Source: Lachnospiraceae bacterium (GTDB lineage: Bacteria > Bacillota > Clostridia > Lachnospirales > Lachnospiraceae). From it: a stretch of 64,000 nt of DNA. The DNA lies in contig SFGF01000001.1 in NCBI GenBank assembly GCA_004556655.1, forward strand, positions 86,692-150,691, read 5' to 3'. Positions 9,656 to 19,802 of the stretch are shown here, piece after piece. Both the position numbers and the translations under genes were made by a program. The notes beneath the pieces are model-generated. The model saw only the letters and a list, made by a program, of their open reading frames with translations, had not been told where the DNA came from and ran no database searches. Position 1 is the stretch's first letter. Every line of letters begins with the position of its first letter.

Positions 9656-10567
9656 TCAATGCTGGTACATCTTTGAGACTATTTCGACTCCCAGCCTGGT
9701 TGAAAGTATTCCAGCCAGCAGATTTTCCTTGCTGCTAAAAGTTGTCTTTACTGCCTCCTGTGGCAGTTCTCCTTTGTATTCTTCCCCTTTAATGCGAATA
9801 TCAATCTTTTTTGCAATTTCAGCAATATAATTATCAGACTGTTTCCTGAGTTTTTCATTTTTTCTCACAGTCTGCTTCATACCTGTATCACTACGTCGAT
9901 ACCAGAATCCGATCACCGGCACATGAACCGGATGTTTTCCAGCTTCTAACAGTTTCAGATAAAGTGCCCAGTCCTCATCATAATGCTTCCATTTTTCCGG
10001 GAAGCAGTCTATTTCCTCCAGGTCTTTCTTCCGGAATAATGCTGCATTCACAAGTGTATTATTGAAGGTCATCCTGCCTGCTGAAAAAGGTTTGCACCAG
10101 ATATACTTCTGTCCTTCAAATCCAACAAGATCCGTATAACTCCACGATGCATCCGGATGCTCCTGTAATGCTTTGTAAAGTGTTTCCAGGTAGAATGGTT
10201 CAATCAGGTCATCTGCATCCAGAAATGCGATCACGTCCGCTTTGCTGTTTCTGATCCCATTATTTTTTGCTACAGACTGTCCCTGGTTTTTCTGTCTGAT
10301 CACATGGATCCTGGCATCTTTTTCACTATATTCTTCCAACAAAGCAATTACACCCGGACGTGAGCTTCCGTCATCTACAATCACCCACTCGAATTCTTGC
10401 ATGCTTTGGTTTATCACACAATGATATGTCTGTTCAAAATTCCGCTCTGCATTATAAAATGGTGTCACGATTGAGATGAGTGGTCTTTCTATCGTTTGCT
10501 TAATATTAGCTTTTGTCTGTATCTTTCCCGGTTCATCTGCAAAGGAAAATTCCTCTATCGATTTCAT
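9656..10567 (-). CDS. Glycosyltransferase family 2
   Basis: The 303-residue protein has a single GT-A domain from residue 30: ISIVTPFYNAERNFEQTY, IVDDGSSRPG, and the metal-binding LDADD near residue 117. The first 29 residues are an extra polar leader before the catalytic domain. No membrane segments are seen, so it acts in the cytoplasm on a lipid-linked acceptor. It overlaps the stop of the pyruvyltransferase gene by 4 bases (ATGA), which indicates tight co-translation. The sugar it transfers is not predictable. Confidence 0.9.
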   Translation of the reverse strand: MKSIEEFSFADEPGKIQTKANIKQTIERPLISIVTPFYNAERNFEQTYHCVINQSMQEFEWVIVDDGSSRPGVIALLEEYSEKDARIHVIRQKNQGQSVAKNNGIRNSKADVIAFLDADDLIEPFYLETLYKALQEHPDASWSYTDLVGFEGQKYIWCKPFSAGRMTFNNTLVNAALFRKKDLEEIDCFPEKWKHYDEDWALYLKLLEAGKHPVHVPVIGFWYRRSDTGMKQTVRKNEKLRKQSDNYIAEIAKKIDIRIKGEEYKGELPQEAVKTTFSSKENLLAGILSTRLGVEIVSKMYQH

Positions 10568-11685
10568 TGCTCAATTCCTTTCTTCAGATAATCAACAGAC
10601 TGACTTCTGTAACTGCAAAGCCTGTCTGCAACACTGTGGTAATCAATTACCTCTGTATCATCTATTTCGTTCTCTGCCTTGATGTGCCTGCTCTCAAGAT
10701 TTAGGAATGCAAGCAGATTGCTGATACGTCCATTCTCTTTGTATACACTATAAAACTTTTTTTGAAAGAGAATGGAGAAAACCGTTCCGTGAAAAGAATT
10801 GGTAAATATCATTTCTGCATCACGAATATACGTCAGAAACTCTCTCGGTCCCGCATCAAAAATCATATTCTCACTTTTCAGTTTCGGTGTTTTTTTATAA
10901 TGTAACTCAATCAGTCGATATCCGAGCACTGCTGCCGCTTTTTCTGCGCATTTGCCCAACAACGCATCCTCTACCACAAAATAGGCAAATATGTATTTTT
11001 CCTTTACCAACGGCTCTTCATATAATAAATCCTCATAATCTGCCCTCTCTAAAAGAAGTGTCGGATCCACAACCGTAGTAACTTCTTTTCCTGTCAATTT
11101 CTCAACTACCCGTGCAAGTTTCTCTTCCCTTACGGATATATGTGCAAGACTCTTTAATGCCTGTTCAAAATAAGCCTGCTCCGCCTCAGGTATACTTCCG
11201 TTTGGCACACTCGCTGCATAGGAGATTTTCTTACACCCCGGTGCAAATTGTCCAAAATATGCCGGGTCAAAACCATGTGTCAGTTCCCTTGCCCATATCT
11301 GATCGCTTCCCAAAATATAAACATCGCACTGCTCCTTTGCTAAGTCATCCAGTGTCAGTTTCTTTTCCTGTCCGTCTAGCAGTTTCTCTCCTATAAATTT
11401 TTCAAATGCAGTCCACTGATTCTTCCATTCCCTCAATCCATAGAGGTTCTCACCCACTTCGTGAAATACCTTGCCCCATCTTGATGGCAGAATATCTCTC
11501 TTCCAAAAATCAACATGAATGCCTTTTCGGTATAATCTCGCAATATAAGGATTCTGATAATTTAAAATCTTTGCCTTATATCCCATACGGTTCAATTTTG
11601 TTTTCAATGCATACGCCTGTAATACTGCCCCATAATTATGCGCGTTATGAAATGTCAGAATTCCAATTTTTTTCTTTTCATCCAT
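10564..11685 (-). CDS. Polysaccharide pyruvyl transferase family protein
   Basis: The 373-residue protein opens with IGILTFHNAHNYGAVLQAYAL, the usual start of the family. YILGSDQIWA follows near residue 120, and the conserved TNSFHGTVFS lies near residue 300. Members move pyruvate from phosphoenolpyruvate onto a sugar, giving a ketal that makes the glycan acidic and can anchor S-layer proteins. Some members have other roles, so the exact reaction is inferred. It is soluble, has no signal peptide, and overlaps both neighbours by a few bases, so it belongs to the Wzx/Wzy-type module. Confidence 0.88.
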   Translation of the reverse strand: MDEKKKIGILTFHNAHNYGAVLQAYALKTKLNRMGYKAKILNYQNPYIARLYRKGIHVDFWKRDILPSRWGKVFHEVGENLYGLREWKNQWTAFEKFIGEKLLDGQEKKLTLDDLAKEQCDVYILGSDQIWARELTHGFDPAYFGQFAPGCKKISYAASVPNGSIPEAEQAYFEQALKSLAHISVREEKLARVVEKLTGKEVTTVVDPTLLLERADYEDLLYEEPLVKEKYIFAYFVVEDALLGKCAEKAAAVLGYRLIELHYKKTPKLKSENMIFDAGPREFLTYIRDAEMIFTNSFHGTVFSILFQKKFYSVYKENGRISNLLAFLNLESRHIKAENEIDDTEVIDYHSVADRLCSYRSQSVDYLKKGIEQ

Positions 11686-13220
11686 TATTTTCTTACCCTC
11701 GCCATAATTTTATTTTTCATAATACTTCTTTCCGTATGATTCAATAATACAAAAAAGTTAACAATACATCCAGCAAATCCTGCGATCACACATACTACAA
11801 AAAATGTTATCCAGTTAATTGGCAATACATATAGCCTTTTAATTCCAAAAAATACGATCATCATAATAAATGTCGTTCCAATATACCTGAAAATAATTGG
11901 ATAAAAAGTATTCCATTTTATCTTAAGGCATTTGCACGCATACAGAGGTACAAAGATAAGGTTTCCAAGAATTCCCGTTACCTTGCTTACCCCTGCTACC
12001 GCATAAATTCCAAGTGATGTAGTGTTTAAGAAGATGAACACCAAAAGTACATTAGTAAAACTGATGATCAACCAGAAAATAGAATTCACCTTCAACCTGT
12101 TTGTCACAAGGAATACGTTGTTTAAGGATGTTGTTACACCGGAAACCAGAAGACTCATCATGATCACCACAAGAAGAGAATAAATCAGATTCACATCCTG
12201 ATTCGGCACCCATAGCTGCATGAAATATTTCCCGAAAATAACAAGAATACAAAAAATAATATTCACAAAAAAGGAAGAAAACTTCATGGAAAGCTTCAAT
12301 TCCTTTACCACTGCTTCTGTATCGTCCTTCGCATAGTACATAGTAAGATTCGGGCTAAACAGATTAATAAGTGTATTGGTCAGTGTTGAAATATAGGTTG
12401 GTATCTGTTGTGCGATAGATAGTTCCCCCATCAGATAGGCACTGATCCAGATATTTGTAATTACCAGATCCAGTCCATCCGAAAGAACCTGCGACAGTCT
12501 GGAAATAGAGTTCCACATTCCAGCACTGATAAGTTCTTTTACCTTGATCCAATGAACATAACATTTTTTCAAACGGATATCCGGTACGAGCAGTCTTGTA
12601 TAGTACATATTCATTACCAGACCGACAAACGTGCAGATACAGGTCACTATCCCGATGTAGGCTACATTTGGTGGCAGCATACCAAACAGCAGACACATTA
12701 AGAATACACGAAGTACTGCTGTCACAATATTGGCGATGCTACTTAAGTATAAGCGGTTTGTAATAAAAGTTGCAACATTATATACCGTACTGATCAACGT
12801 GATAATAAAGTTGAACAGGATAAAGAAAAATAAAAGCTTTACCGATTCTTCCAGTTCAACCGGAATATCTAACAGTTTCTCCGCATTTAAGATCACCGGT
12901 ACTGCAACTGCAAGAATAACCGGTATGATCGCTATATTTGCCATTAATACAGATGAAAAATATTCATTGGCTTCTTTCTTCTTGCCCTGATGATACTCAA
13001 TCGTAATAAATCTTCCCGCTACTGAGTTCAGCGCTACCGTGAGAATTGTAATATAGCTAATTACATTATTTCCAAGACTCACAAAACCATATGCCTCTTC
13101 CCCTACCGTATCTGTCAAAAACGGTGTAAAGAAAAACGCTATGCCAAGTCCTACAATAAATGTCACAAAGCTTGCAATTGTATTTATAATGAGTGCCTTA
13201 TCTTTCCCCAATTCTTTCAT
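11685..13220 (-). CDS. Wzx-like polysaccharide flippase (MOP superfamily)
   Basis: The 511-residue protein is hydrophobic throughout, with about 12-14 membrane helices. The first is near residue 12 (ALIINTIASFVTFIVGLG), followed by PFLTDTVGEEAYGFVSL, typical of Wzx and other MOP exporters. It should flip undecaprenyl-linked repeat units across the membrane. The ATG at 13220, with GAGG upstream, is preferred over a TTG two codons earlier. The start lies 23 bp inside the end of the upstream GT4 gene. This is one of two flippase-like proteins in the window (the other is at 38141-39379). Confidence 0.88.
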   Translation of the reverse strand: MKELGKDKALIINTIASFVTFIVGLGIAFFFTPFLTDTVGEEAYGFVSLGNNVISYITILTVALNSVAGRFITIEYHQGKKKEANEYFSSVLMANIAIIPVILAVAVPVILNAEKLLDIPVELEESVKLLFFFILFNFIITLISTVYNVATFITNRLYLSSIANIVTAVLRVFLMCLLFGMLPPNVAYIGIVTCICTFVGLVMNMYYTRLLVPDIRLKKCYVHWIKVKELISAGMWNSISRLSQVLSDGLDLVITNIWISAYLMGELSIAQQIPTYISTLTNTLINLFSPNLTMYYAKDDTEAVVKELKLSMKFSSFFVNIIFCILVIFGKYFMQLWVPNQDVNLIYSLLVVIMMSLLVSGVTTSLNNVFLVTNRLKVNSIFWLIISFTNVLLVFIFLNTTSLGIYAVAGVSKVTGILGNLIFVPLYACKCLKIKWNTFYPIIFRYIGTTFIMMIVFFGIKRLYVLPINWITFFVVCVIAGFAGCIVNFFVLLNHTERSIMKNKIMARVRK

Positions 13221-14394
13221 ATTCAAAAACCTCTATATAATCTTCATAAAATTTCTTTTTCGGAAATTCTTTTGCCCGCTCCAAAGATAACTCACTCATC
13301 TCTTTCCGCTTTTCTTTGTCATCTGCCAACTGTGTGATTGCAGCTTCCAGATTCGGAATAATATTATCTCTATCTATCCATACAGCCACATTAGATGGTG
13401 CATACTCTATCATTCCACCGGACTTCGTAATAATAAGGGGCAGTCCGGAAAGCATTCCCTCAATAGCAATCAGACCCGCTGCCTCCTCCCACAGAGATGG
13501 AATAACCTGGATATCTGCCGACTGATAGTACCGATATAATTTCTGATTCTCAATATATCCGGTAAACTTCACACGCTCTCCGGCTTTCTCCACCAGTTTC
13601 TGTACTTCCTGCACATAAGGTGTCACCACATTACCGCCAAACCCAGCACTTCCTATCATGAGAAGTTTTATATCCGGCCGCTTTAAATTAATAACTGCCT
13701 GAAGTAACTCTCTCACACCTTTTACCTCTATAATTCTTCCACAGAAAAGCAGGATAGTATCCTCCCTCTTAAATCCAAATTCTCCCCGGATTCTTTCCCG
13801 CTCTTCTGGCGTGATCCTTTTCTTAAATTTATCCTCATTCACACAATTATATACTGTGTAAGCTTTTACATCTTTATCCTCAGTTGTCCGCATCCACTCT
13901 CTTGTTGCAAACTGACTGATTCCAATCACACTTCCGTAAATATGATCAATATATGGCTCGCACAAAAGGTGATGGTGAATATGAAGATATACATTCTCTT
14001 TTCCGAATTCCTGTGCAAAACGTTTGAATTCATGATATAATCCACCTTCTGCAACAATTGCATCCGGTCTATATTCTTTCAGATAACGAAATACTCTGCG
14101 ATAATAAGCAATATCAATCCATGTCTTGTTCTTAATAATCCGATTACTGTAACGTATCACACGATTGATCAGACGATCTGCCAATGTTGTCTTTGGAAGA
14201 TATATAATTTTCGAATACTTATACTTCTCTGCAATCGCCCTCGCCTGCTCATTGTCCGCACAAAATACTATAAACTGTACCCGGTGTTCTATTTCGTTTT
14301 GTTCTACAAGTATGGTCAACAGTTCTTCAATTGCCCCACCCCTGACAGCTGGTACCGGACCTGCTTCCGGCAATACTAATGCTATTTTTTTCAC
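13198..14394 (-). CDS. Glycosyltransferase family 4
   Basis: The 398-residue protein has a GT-B fold. Its N-terminal donor-facing loop includes RGGAIEELL near residue 18. The C-terminal Rossmann half has LLFCGRIIEVKGVRELLQA near residue 215, and the E-x7-E motif lies in EEAAGLIAIEG near residue 318. Family 4 enzymes are retaining transferases that use nucleotide sugars. It is soluble or peripheral and acts on the cytoplasmic face. It is followed closely by the flippase and preceded by a GT2 gene 4 bases away. Confidence 0.9.
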   Translation of the reverse strand: MKKIALVLPEAGPVPAVRGGAIEELLTILVEQNEIEHRVQFIVFCADNEQARAIAEKYKYSKIIYLPKTTLADRLINRVIRYSNRIIKNKTWIDIAYYRRVFRYLKEYRPDAIVAEGGLYHEFKRFAQEFGKENVYLHIHHHLLCEPYIDHIYGSVIGISQFATREWMRTTEDKDVKAYTVYNCVNEDKFKKRITPEERERIRGEFGFKREDTILLFCGRIIEVKGVRELLQAVINLKRPDIKLLMIGSAGFGGNVVTPYVQEVQKLVEKAGERVKFTGYIENQKLYRYYQSADIQVIPSLWEEAAGLIAIEGMLSGLPLIITKSGGMIEYAPSNVAVWIDRDNIIPNLEAAITQLADDKEKRKEMSELSLERAKEFPKKKFYEDYIEVFEYERIGER

Positions 14395-14398
14395 TCAT

Positions 14399-15364
14399 TT
14401 ATCCTCTCATACGTCGTGATAATGTCCACAAATAGAGATCTGGTATATATACTTTCAGCCATCCTGAAATCTTCCGATGCCTGTCTTTTGTCTGCAAAAG
14501 TGCATTCTTATGTTCTCTTGCAAATTTTTTGCAATATTTGAATTCAGCTTTGTACTGTTTTTTCTTCTTTGGAGACAATGCAGCATATTTTTCAAATACC
14601 CTGCTTACACTGCACCCTATCAGATTAATATCTGCAAATTCCGGTGAGATTTTCGTTAATTTCTCATAACACAGTTCTTCCACTCTCATAGCTTCCAGAT
14701 ATTTATCCTGAAATTCCTGCTTCATCGCACTTCCAGCATAAATCATATAATGATAAAATGGATATTGAATCAATGAAGCTCTCTCAAATTTTTCGGAGCA
14801 GACCACATTCGTGTTAAACAACAAGTCCTCTGCCACTTTATATTCTTCAAACCGAATATTTTCAATTAAATCTTTGCGATATAACTTACACACCGGTCCC
14901 CACACAGTAAGCAGTGCAAGACCACTCTCTGTTTTGTTTTTTCCATGAATAATTGTACGTTCAGTTGTAGTGCAGTTATCCGTCTCTTCCAGCTGATTTT
15001 CTTCCCGAAGCATGCAGCATGCTACATCTGCATGATCTTCCTCAGCTAACCGATACAGACTTTCCAGCATATCTGCTTCAACCCAGTCATCTGCATCCAG
15101 AAACATCACATATTTTCCTGTTGCCAATTGTATTCCTTTATTTCTTGTCCTTGCAACACCTTGATTTTCCTGCTCATAAACCTGAATTCTGTTATCCTGT
15201 CGTGCCCATTTATGACAAACTGCAAGACTATCATCTGTAGAACCGTCATCTATCAACAAAATTTGAAGATTTGTATAAGTTTGTCCACAAATACTCTCCA
15301 GTGTATGGGGCAGATATTTTTCAACATTGTATACAGGCACAACAATTGTTATTAAATCATTCAT
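14399..15364 (-). CDS. Glycosyltransferase family 2
   Basis: The 321-residue protein shows the GT-A layout: ITIVVPVYNVEKYLPHTL at the start, LLIDDGSTDDSL near residue 36, and the metal site LDADDW near residue 93. The C-terminal 120 residues are basic (KKKKQYKAEFKYCKK) and probably sit against the membrane. It overlaps the polymerase candidate gene by 4 bp and ends 4 bases before the GT4 gene, so the group is one translational unit. The acceptor is not known. Confidence 0.9.
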   Translation of the reverse strand: MNDLITIVVPVYNVEKYLPHTLESICGQTYTNLQILLIDDGSTDDSLAVCHKWARQDNRIQVYEQENQGVARTRNKGIQLATGKYVMFLDADDWVEADMLESLYRLAEEDHADVACCMLREENQLEETDNCTTTERTIIHGKNKTESGLALLTVWGPVCKLYRKDLIENIRFEEYKVAEDLLFNTNVVCSEKFERASLIQYPFYHYMIYAGSAMKQEFQDKYLEAMRVEELCYEKLTKISPEFADINLIGCSVSRVFEKYAALSPKKKKQYKAEFKYCKKFAREHKNALLQTKDRHRKISGWLKVYIPDLYLWTLSRRMRG

Positions 15365-16755
15365 ATATTTTCCTCATCTGTCCGATCTTCTACACTCTTT
15401 CTCTTTGTAAAATGAATATCACCACTGCCATATCCATGAAGTACTACTCCAATCCAGTGTAAGAAAATGGAAAAAGCAAAAGCCAGAATACAAGTTGCAA
15501 TTCCAAAAATCATATTATTAATCGTACCACCATCAAATAACAATTTGGTATATGGAATAGATAAAATACAAAGTGCCAATACATTTCTTTTCTTTAAGAA
15601 ATATGTAAGACTTCCTTCTGCAATTGCAAATGGAATCAACATATTTATCACCGCACCAACTACTCCGAAATTTGCATAGCCTTCTGCAATAAGTCCAGGC
15701 TGTGCATAAGATGCTGAAATATATTTTGCCGAAAGAAGCGGCAGACTCACATATTCGAATCCGAAATATCCCGCAAAACTCTTCACGTAAGTAATTCCAT
15801 GGAAAAAACCGTGTACTTTCACATGCTGGATAATATTACCTCCAAGCTCCGTCCAGACACCAAATAGCCTGTAAACCTGTCTTACACATGAATCATAAAT
15901 ACTTTTGAAATTTGTAATCTCGCTTAATATATTATAGCTTCTGTCATAATAGAGATTTAACTTTACCAATTCAGATACCATTCCATATGCCATAACAACG
16001 AAAATCCCGAAAATCAATAACGGAACTACTTTTTTTCCTTTTTTATAATTATCATTCACTGCCACAAAGAGAAAGAAGATTAATAACAGCGGCATGATAT
16101 ATTGAATAAAAAGGAATCGATTGGTTCTTACCCGATAAAGGCAATATAAACCTCCTAAAAGACCACCCACTGTATACAAATTAAGGTTTCCATGTGTACA
16201 TAAGAATCGGGCCGAAAAGTAACAGAAAACCGGAACATATAGCACAAGTCCAGCCGTCCCCAATCTAAAATTCAAAAACAAAATAACAATTCCCATTAAG
16301 AAAACAGTGATATCATCCGCCCTCTTATACCTTATAAAATCACTCTGTTTCACTTCATCTGTCGTCTGTTTCACACATAACAGATATAGGAATATTACTG
16401 CCATAATAATAAAATATACTCCCAAATAAAGTAGAAAGAAATCCTGTGGTTCCTGCACTCCCTCTCTTTCCATCTCCCTTAATCTGCTATCTGTAAAATA
16501 CCCCGGACATAAAACTCCGTCAATAAACACGTTAATCAGTAGAAACAAATACCCTACACTGAATATTTTTCGCTTTTTCTCATAAAGAACAGACACTGCT
16601 AAAAACGCCACTAACGATATCAAAAGCCATGCACACCGCTCCCAGATATGTCCATCTCCAACCATAACTTTTTTATCCAACAGAAGATTCAGACAGATAA
16701 ATATCGTGACTGCGACCATCCCGGCTCGTGTCACCTGAAACATTTTTTTTGTCAT
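15361..16755 (-). CDS. Polytopic membrane protein, candidate O-antigen-type polymerase (Wzy)
   Basis: The 464-residue protein has about 11-12 membrane segments and a large loop around residues 250-330 (YNILSEITNFKSIYDSC, then WTELGGNIIQHVKVHGFFHG), as polymerases of the Wzy type often have. Wzy proteins share little sequence, so the call rests on topology, length and context. It lies among glycosyltransferases in the same module as a flippase and a Wzz-like protein, and no other polymerase candidate is near. It would join flipped repeat units outside the membrane. It overlaps both neighbours by 4 bp. Confidence 0.65.
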   Translation of the reverse strand: MTKKMFQVTRAGMVAVTIFICLNLLLDKKVMVGDGHIWERCAWLLISLVAFLAVSVLYEKKRKIFSVGYLFLLINVFIDGVLCPGYFTDSRLREMEREGVQEPQDFFLLYLGVYFIIMAVIFLYLLCVKQTTDEVKQSDFIRYKRADDITVFLMGIVILFLNFRLGTAGLVLYVPVFCYFSARFLCTHGNLNLYTVGGLLGGLYCLYRVRTNRFLFIQYIMPLLLIFFLFVAVNDNYKKGKKVVPLLIFGIFVVMAYGMVSELVKLNLYYDRSYNILSEITNFKSIYDSCVRQVYRLFGVWTELGGNIIQHVKVHGFFHGITYVKSFAGYFGFEYVSLPLLSAKYISASYAQPGLIAEGYANFGVVGAVINMLIPFAIAEGSLTYFLKKRNVLALCILSIPYTKLLFDGGTINNMIFGIATCILAFAFSIFLHWIGVVLHGYGSGDIHFTKRKSVEDRTDEENI

Positions 16756-17726
16756 ACATACCGCTTTCCTAAACTCTTGTCATTCATTAATACCATCACA
16801 CATTTCACTGCAAGTTTCACGCTCTCTTTCCAATTATAGAGATATGGCTTTGCAAAAATTTTCCAGAAATATTTTCGAATATCTTTTTTCAATAATCTTT
16901 TTTCCGGTTCTTCCATAGCTTCCCCATTCATTGCCAGATAAAGCACATTCCATGCCAGACAGCTCTGTATCACTGGTGCCAGAAGTTCTCTGTCTTCTTT
17001 TGCCTGAAAATAATCTATCCGCTCATGCCACATTTCAAAATAATCCATGCAATCCTGTTTTTTATAAGTAACCCCCATAATGGAATCTGCACGTTGTAGA
17101 TAGTAGTATATATTCTCCGGAATACACACCACACATTCCTGATTCTCAAAAACGGATACAAACACATACTCATCTTCGTAATGTCTTCCACATGGGAAAC
17201 GCAGTTCTTTAAAAATTTTAGCATCATACAAAGCTCCCCATGCTGTAACAAGTACCCATTCACCCTGAAGCTCTTTTTTTATAATTTCTTTTCCCGTATA
17301 AAGCTCCTGCTTCTTATCCTGTGTCACACATATTTGATCTGTAACTTTATTACTCTCATCTATTATCTGAATTCCGCAAACTGCAATTGATGTCCGATTC
17401 TGCTGTAATGCATTATACAGTTTACAGATATAATCCTCATCAACAAAATCATCTGAATCAACGAATGCCACATACTCTCCCTGTGCAATATCCAATCCGG
17501 CATTTCTTGCGTCAGACAAACCACCATTTTTCTTATGTATCACTTTGATTCGATTGTCTTTGTTCTGATATTGGTCACAGATTGCCGGGCACTCGTCCGG
17601 AGACCCGTCATCTACCAAAATAACTTCCAGATTTCCATAACTCTGACGGAGTAACGAATCAACACAGATTGCAAGGTATTTTTCTACTTTATATATTGGC
17701 ACAATCACACTGATTAATGGTTTCAT
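16752..17726 (-). CDS. Glycosyltransferase family 2
   Basis: This is a 324-residue GT-A enzyme. Motifs are ISVIVPIYKVEKYLAIC, LVDDGSPDECPAICDQ near residue 37, SDARNAGLDIAQGEYVAF and the metal site VDSDDF near residue 92. The catalytic part matches EpsJ/WaaV-like transferases. The C-terminal region from residue 200 is helical. It overlaps the GT4 gene upstream and the polymerase candidate downstream by 4 bp each. The donor sugar is unknown. Confidence 0.9.
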   Translation of the reverse strand: MKPLISVIVPIYKVEKYLAICVDSLLRQSYGNLEVILVDDGSPDECPAICDQYQNKDNRIKVIHKKNGGLSDARNAGLDIAQGEYVAFVDSDDFVDEDYICKLYNALQQNRTSIAVCGIQIIDESNKVTDQICVTQDKKQELYTGKEIIKKELQGEWVLVTAWGALYDAKIFKELRFPCGRHYEDEYVFVSVFENQECVVCIPENIYYYLQRADSIMGVTYKKQDCMDYFEMWHERIDYFQAKEDRELLAPVIQSCLAWNVLYLAMNGEAMEEPEKRLLKKDIRKYFWKIFAKPYLYNWKESVKLAVKCVMVLMNDKSLGKRYV

Positions 17727-18835
17727 TTCATTTCCTCATACATTTCTTCTAATCGTCCTGCCTCCACACGGATATCAAATCCATGTTCTGCAAGCTCTTT
17801 TCCAAAACTTCGTCTTGCCTTTCCGCTTTCTTTATAGCATCCTGCCGCTCTTACCGCTGTCTTCGCCCATTCTGTCTTACTTTCCTCCAGAGACAGGAAT
17901 GGACTGCTCATCACATCCACTTCTCTGGTGATCGTATCAGAAAACACACATGGCAGACCACATGCCTGTGCTTCTACGCCAGTCATTGGCAGCCCTTCGA
18001 ATAAAGATGGCATGACCATGACATCCATTGCCTGATATAACTCTCCTGTGTTATCCACCATTCCGAAAATTTTCACGGAATTTATCAACCCAAGTTGTTT
18101 TATTTTCTCCTCAATCTGTGGTCGAAGTTCGCCATCTCCCACCAGCCATAATACACTGTCTTTGTGAATTTTTTGTATCTCCGAAAAAATATCTACAAGA
18201 TACATCTGGTTTTTCTGCTGACTGAAACGGCCTACATTTCCAATAACCAGTTTATCTTCTGCCTGATACTGTGTTCTGATCTTGCTTCTTGTCGCCCCGT
18301 TATAAGCATATTCATCACAGCAGATCGCATTTTTCAACACAGTATAATCTTTTTTGCCAAAAAGGAACGCTCCTGCTGCCTGCGAGCATCCGATCCGATC
18401 AGTAATGTACTTTTGAGATATGCTCCAAAGCATTCTATTCCGCACTGCTTTTCTTTTACTCTCCGCATATACAGTTGCATGGCTATGTACAATACGATGA
18501 CTGATTCCATACTTTGCTGCAACCGGCAGACATAAAAATGCAATGTAGGGTGCATGCAGATGAACAATATCATATTCACTGTGATGTTCTGAAAAAAACT
18601 GCTCAAAATATTTCTTTGTCTGTCCCATCTGTCTGCCGGACAGTGCCGGATAGGTATAAACTCTGGAACCAAGTTTTTTCACTTCTTTATCGAACGTCTC
18701 TTCCTGCTCTCCGAAAATCAGATAATCCATCTGGACGCGTTCCATATTCATATGTCTCTGATAATTGAGCATCACGGTCCCGACACCTCCTACCGGGCGT
18801 TTCCCAATGATCTCCAGCACACGGGCTTCACGCAT
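17723..18835 (-). CDS. Glycosyltransferase family 4 (EpsF-like)
   Basis: The 370-residue GT-B protein begins ARVLEIIGKRPVGGVGTVML, the usual opening of EpsF-type enzymes, with HSHATVYAESKRKAVRN near residue 133. The C-terminal half has LVIGNVGRFSQQKNQMYLVD and the E-x7-E motif in SLFEGLPMTGVEAQACGLP near residue 284. It probably adds a sugar to the lipid-linked repeat unit in the cytoplasm. A 91-bp gap precedes it. On the minus strand that gap contains TATAAA about 40 bases before the start, a weak candidate promoter. Confidence 0.9.
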   Translation of the reverse strand: MREARVLEIIGKRPVGGVGTVMLNYQRHMNMERVQMDYLIFGEQEETFDKEVKKLGSRVYTYPALSGRQMGQTKKYFEQFFSEHHSEYDIVHLHAPYIAFLCLPVAAKYGISHRIVHSHATVYAESKRKAVRNRMLWSISQKYITDRIGCSQAAGAFLFGKKDYTVLKNAICCDEYAYNGATRSKIRTQYQAEDKLVIGNVGRFSQQKNQMYLVDIFSEIQKIHKDSVLWLVGDGELRPQIEEKIKQLGLINSVKIFGMVDNTGELYQAMDVMVMPSLFEGLPMTGVEAQACGLPCVFSDTITREVDVMSSPFLSLEESKTEWAKTAVRAAGCYKESGKARRSFGKELAEHGFDIRVEAGRLEEMYEEMK

Positions 18836-18926
18836 GATTTTTTTCCTCCATTTATGCCTTACCCTTTAAGCATTTATAGCATAATTTTCTTTACACAAAA
18901 GAATTTTTCTATGAATTTTTTCTTAG

Positions 18927-19757
18927 TTATTCAGATTTGCGCAAAAATCTCTTATATGAGTACTCCTTCATCCACCCCGGCATCATGAGTACAACAAAAG
19001 TTCCAACCTGCGCTTTTATATATTCAAACGTATTTGTAATTCCCAGCTCGTGCTGCTGTTTTCTAAGCTTTTGAAAATCCTTGTAATAAGCCCATCCACT
19101 TCTTCGCTTTACTAATCCCATGCTTGTTCTCGCCCGGACAAGTATATCTTCCATGTTCCGGAACTGATATCCCTGTGACAACATCCTGCTCCATAGAGAA
19201 TAGTCCTCCAGAAATGGAAAATGTTTATAATTTCCTGCTTTTAAAATAGAATCTTTCCTATACATAACTGTCATGTGATTTAATGGATTACGCACTTTCA
19301 CATACTCTAAAATCTCTTCCTGAGTCTTTGGCATATTCTTGACGCGGTCTATGGTTCCTTCATCATTAAATTCCCGGATAGCACCACCTACCACATCCAC
19401 TTCAGGATGTGCTTCCATATATGCCCCCTCTTTCTCTAATCGATCCGGCATCGCAATATCATCTGTATCCATTCTTGCGATCAGATCATATTTGCATAAT
19501 TCCACTCCTTTTGCCAGTGCACGACCAAGCTGAACATTCTGTTCCATAGCATGCACATGGAGATAAGCACATTTTTTCTGATACTCCGCCACTACCTGAT
19601 ATAATTCCTGTGTCAGAGGTCCATCTTCGATCAGAAGGATTTCATCTGCAGTCCTCGTCTGAACTAATATACTTTCTAATGACGCTCTTAAATATTCTGG
19701 ATTTTCTTTTTTATAAACAGACATCAATACAGATATCTTACTCTTTTCCTGCTTCAT
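18927..19757 (-). CDS. Glycosyltransferase family 2 (EpsE-like)
   Basis: The 276-residue GT-A protein has ISVLMSVYKKENPEYLRASL, DEILLIEDGPLTQEL near residue 37 and the metal site RMDTDDIAMPDRLEKE near residue 95, a pattern typical of EpsE/AmsE-type transferases. It has no membrane segment. In Bacillus subtilis EpsE has a second role as a flagellar clutch. I see no direct sign that this protein does the same. It lies between an epimerase gene and a GT4 gene. Confidence 0.9.
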   Translation of the reverse strand: MKQEKSKISVLMSVYKKENPEYLRASLESILVQTRTADEILLIEDGPLTQELYQVVAEYQKKCAYLHVHAMEQNVQLGRALAKGVELCKYDLIARMDTDDIAMPDRLEKEGAYMEAHPEVDVVGGAIREFNDEGTIDRVKNMPKTQEEILEYVKVRNPLNHMTVMYRKDSILKAGNYKHFPFLEDYSLWSRMLSQGYQFRNMEDILVRARTSMGLVKRRSGWAYYKDFQKLRKQQHELGITNTFEYIKAQVGTFVVLMMPGWMKEYSYKRFLRKSE

Positions 19758-19802
19758 TCTATCCCCTCATATTTTGATTTCACGCAATATCACAAAACTA
19801 TA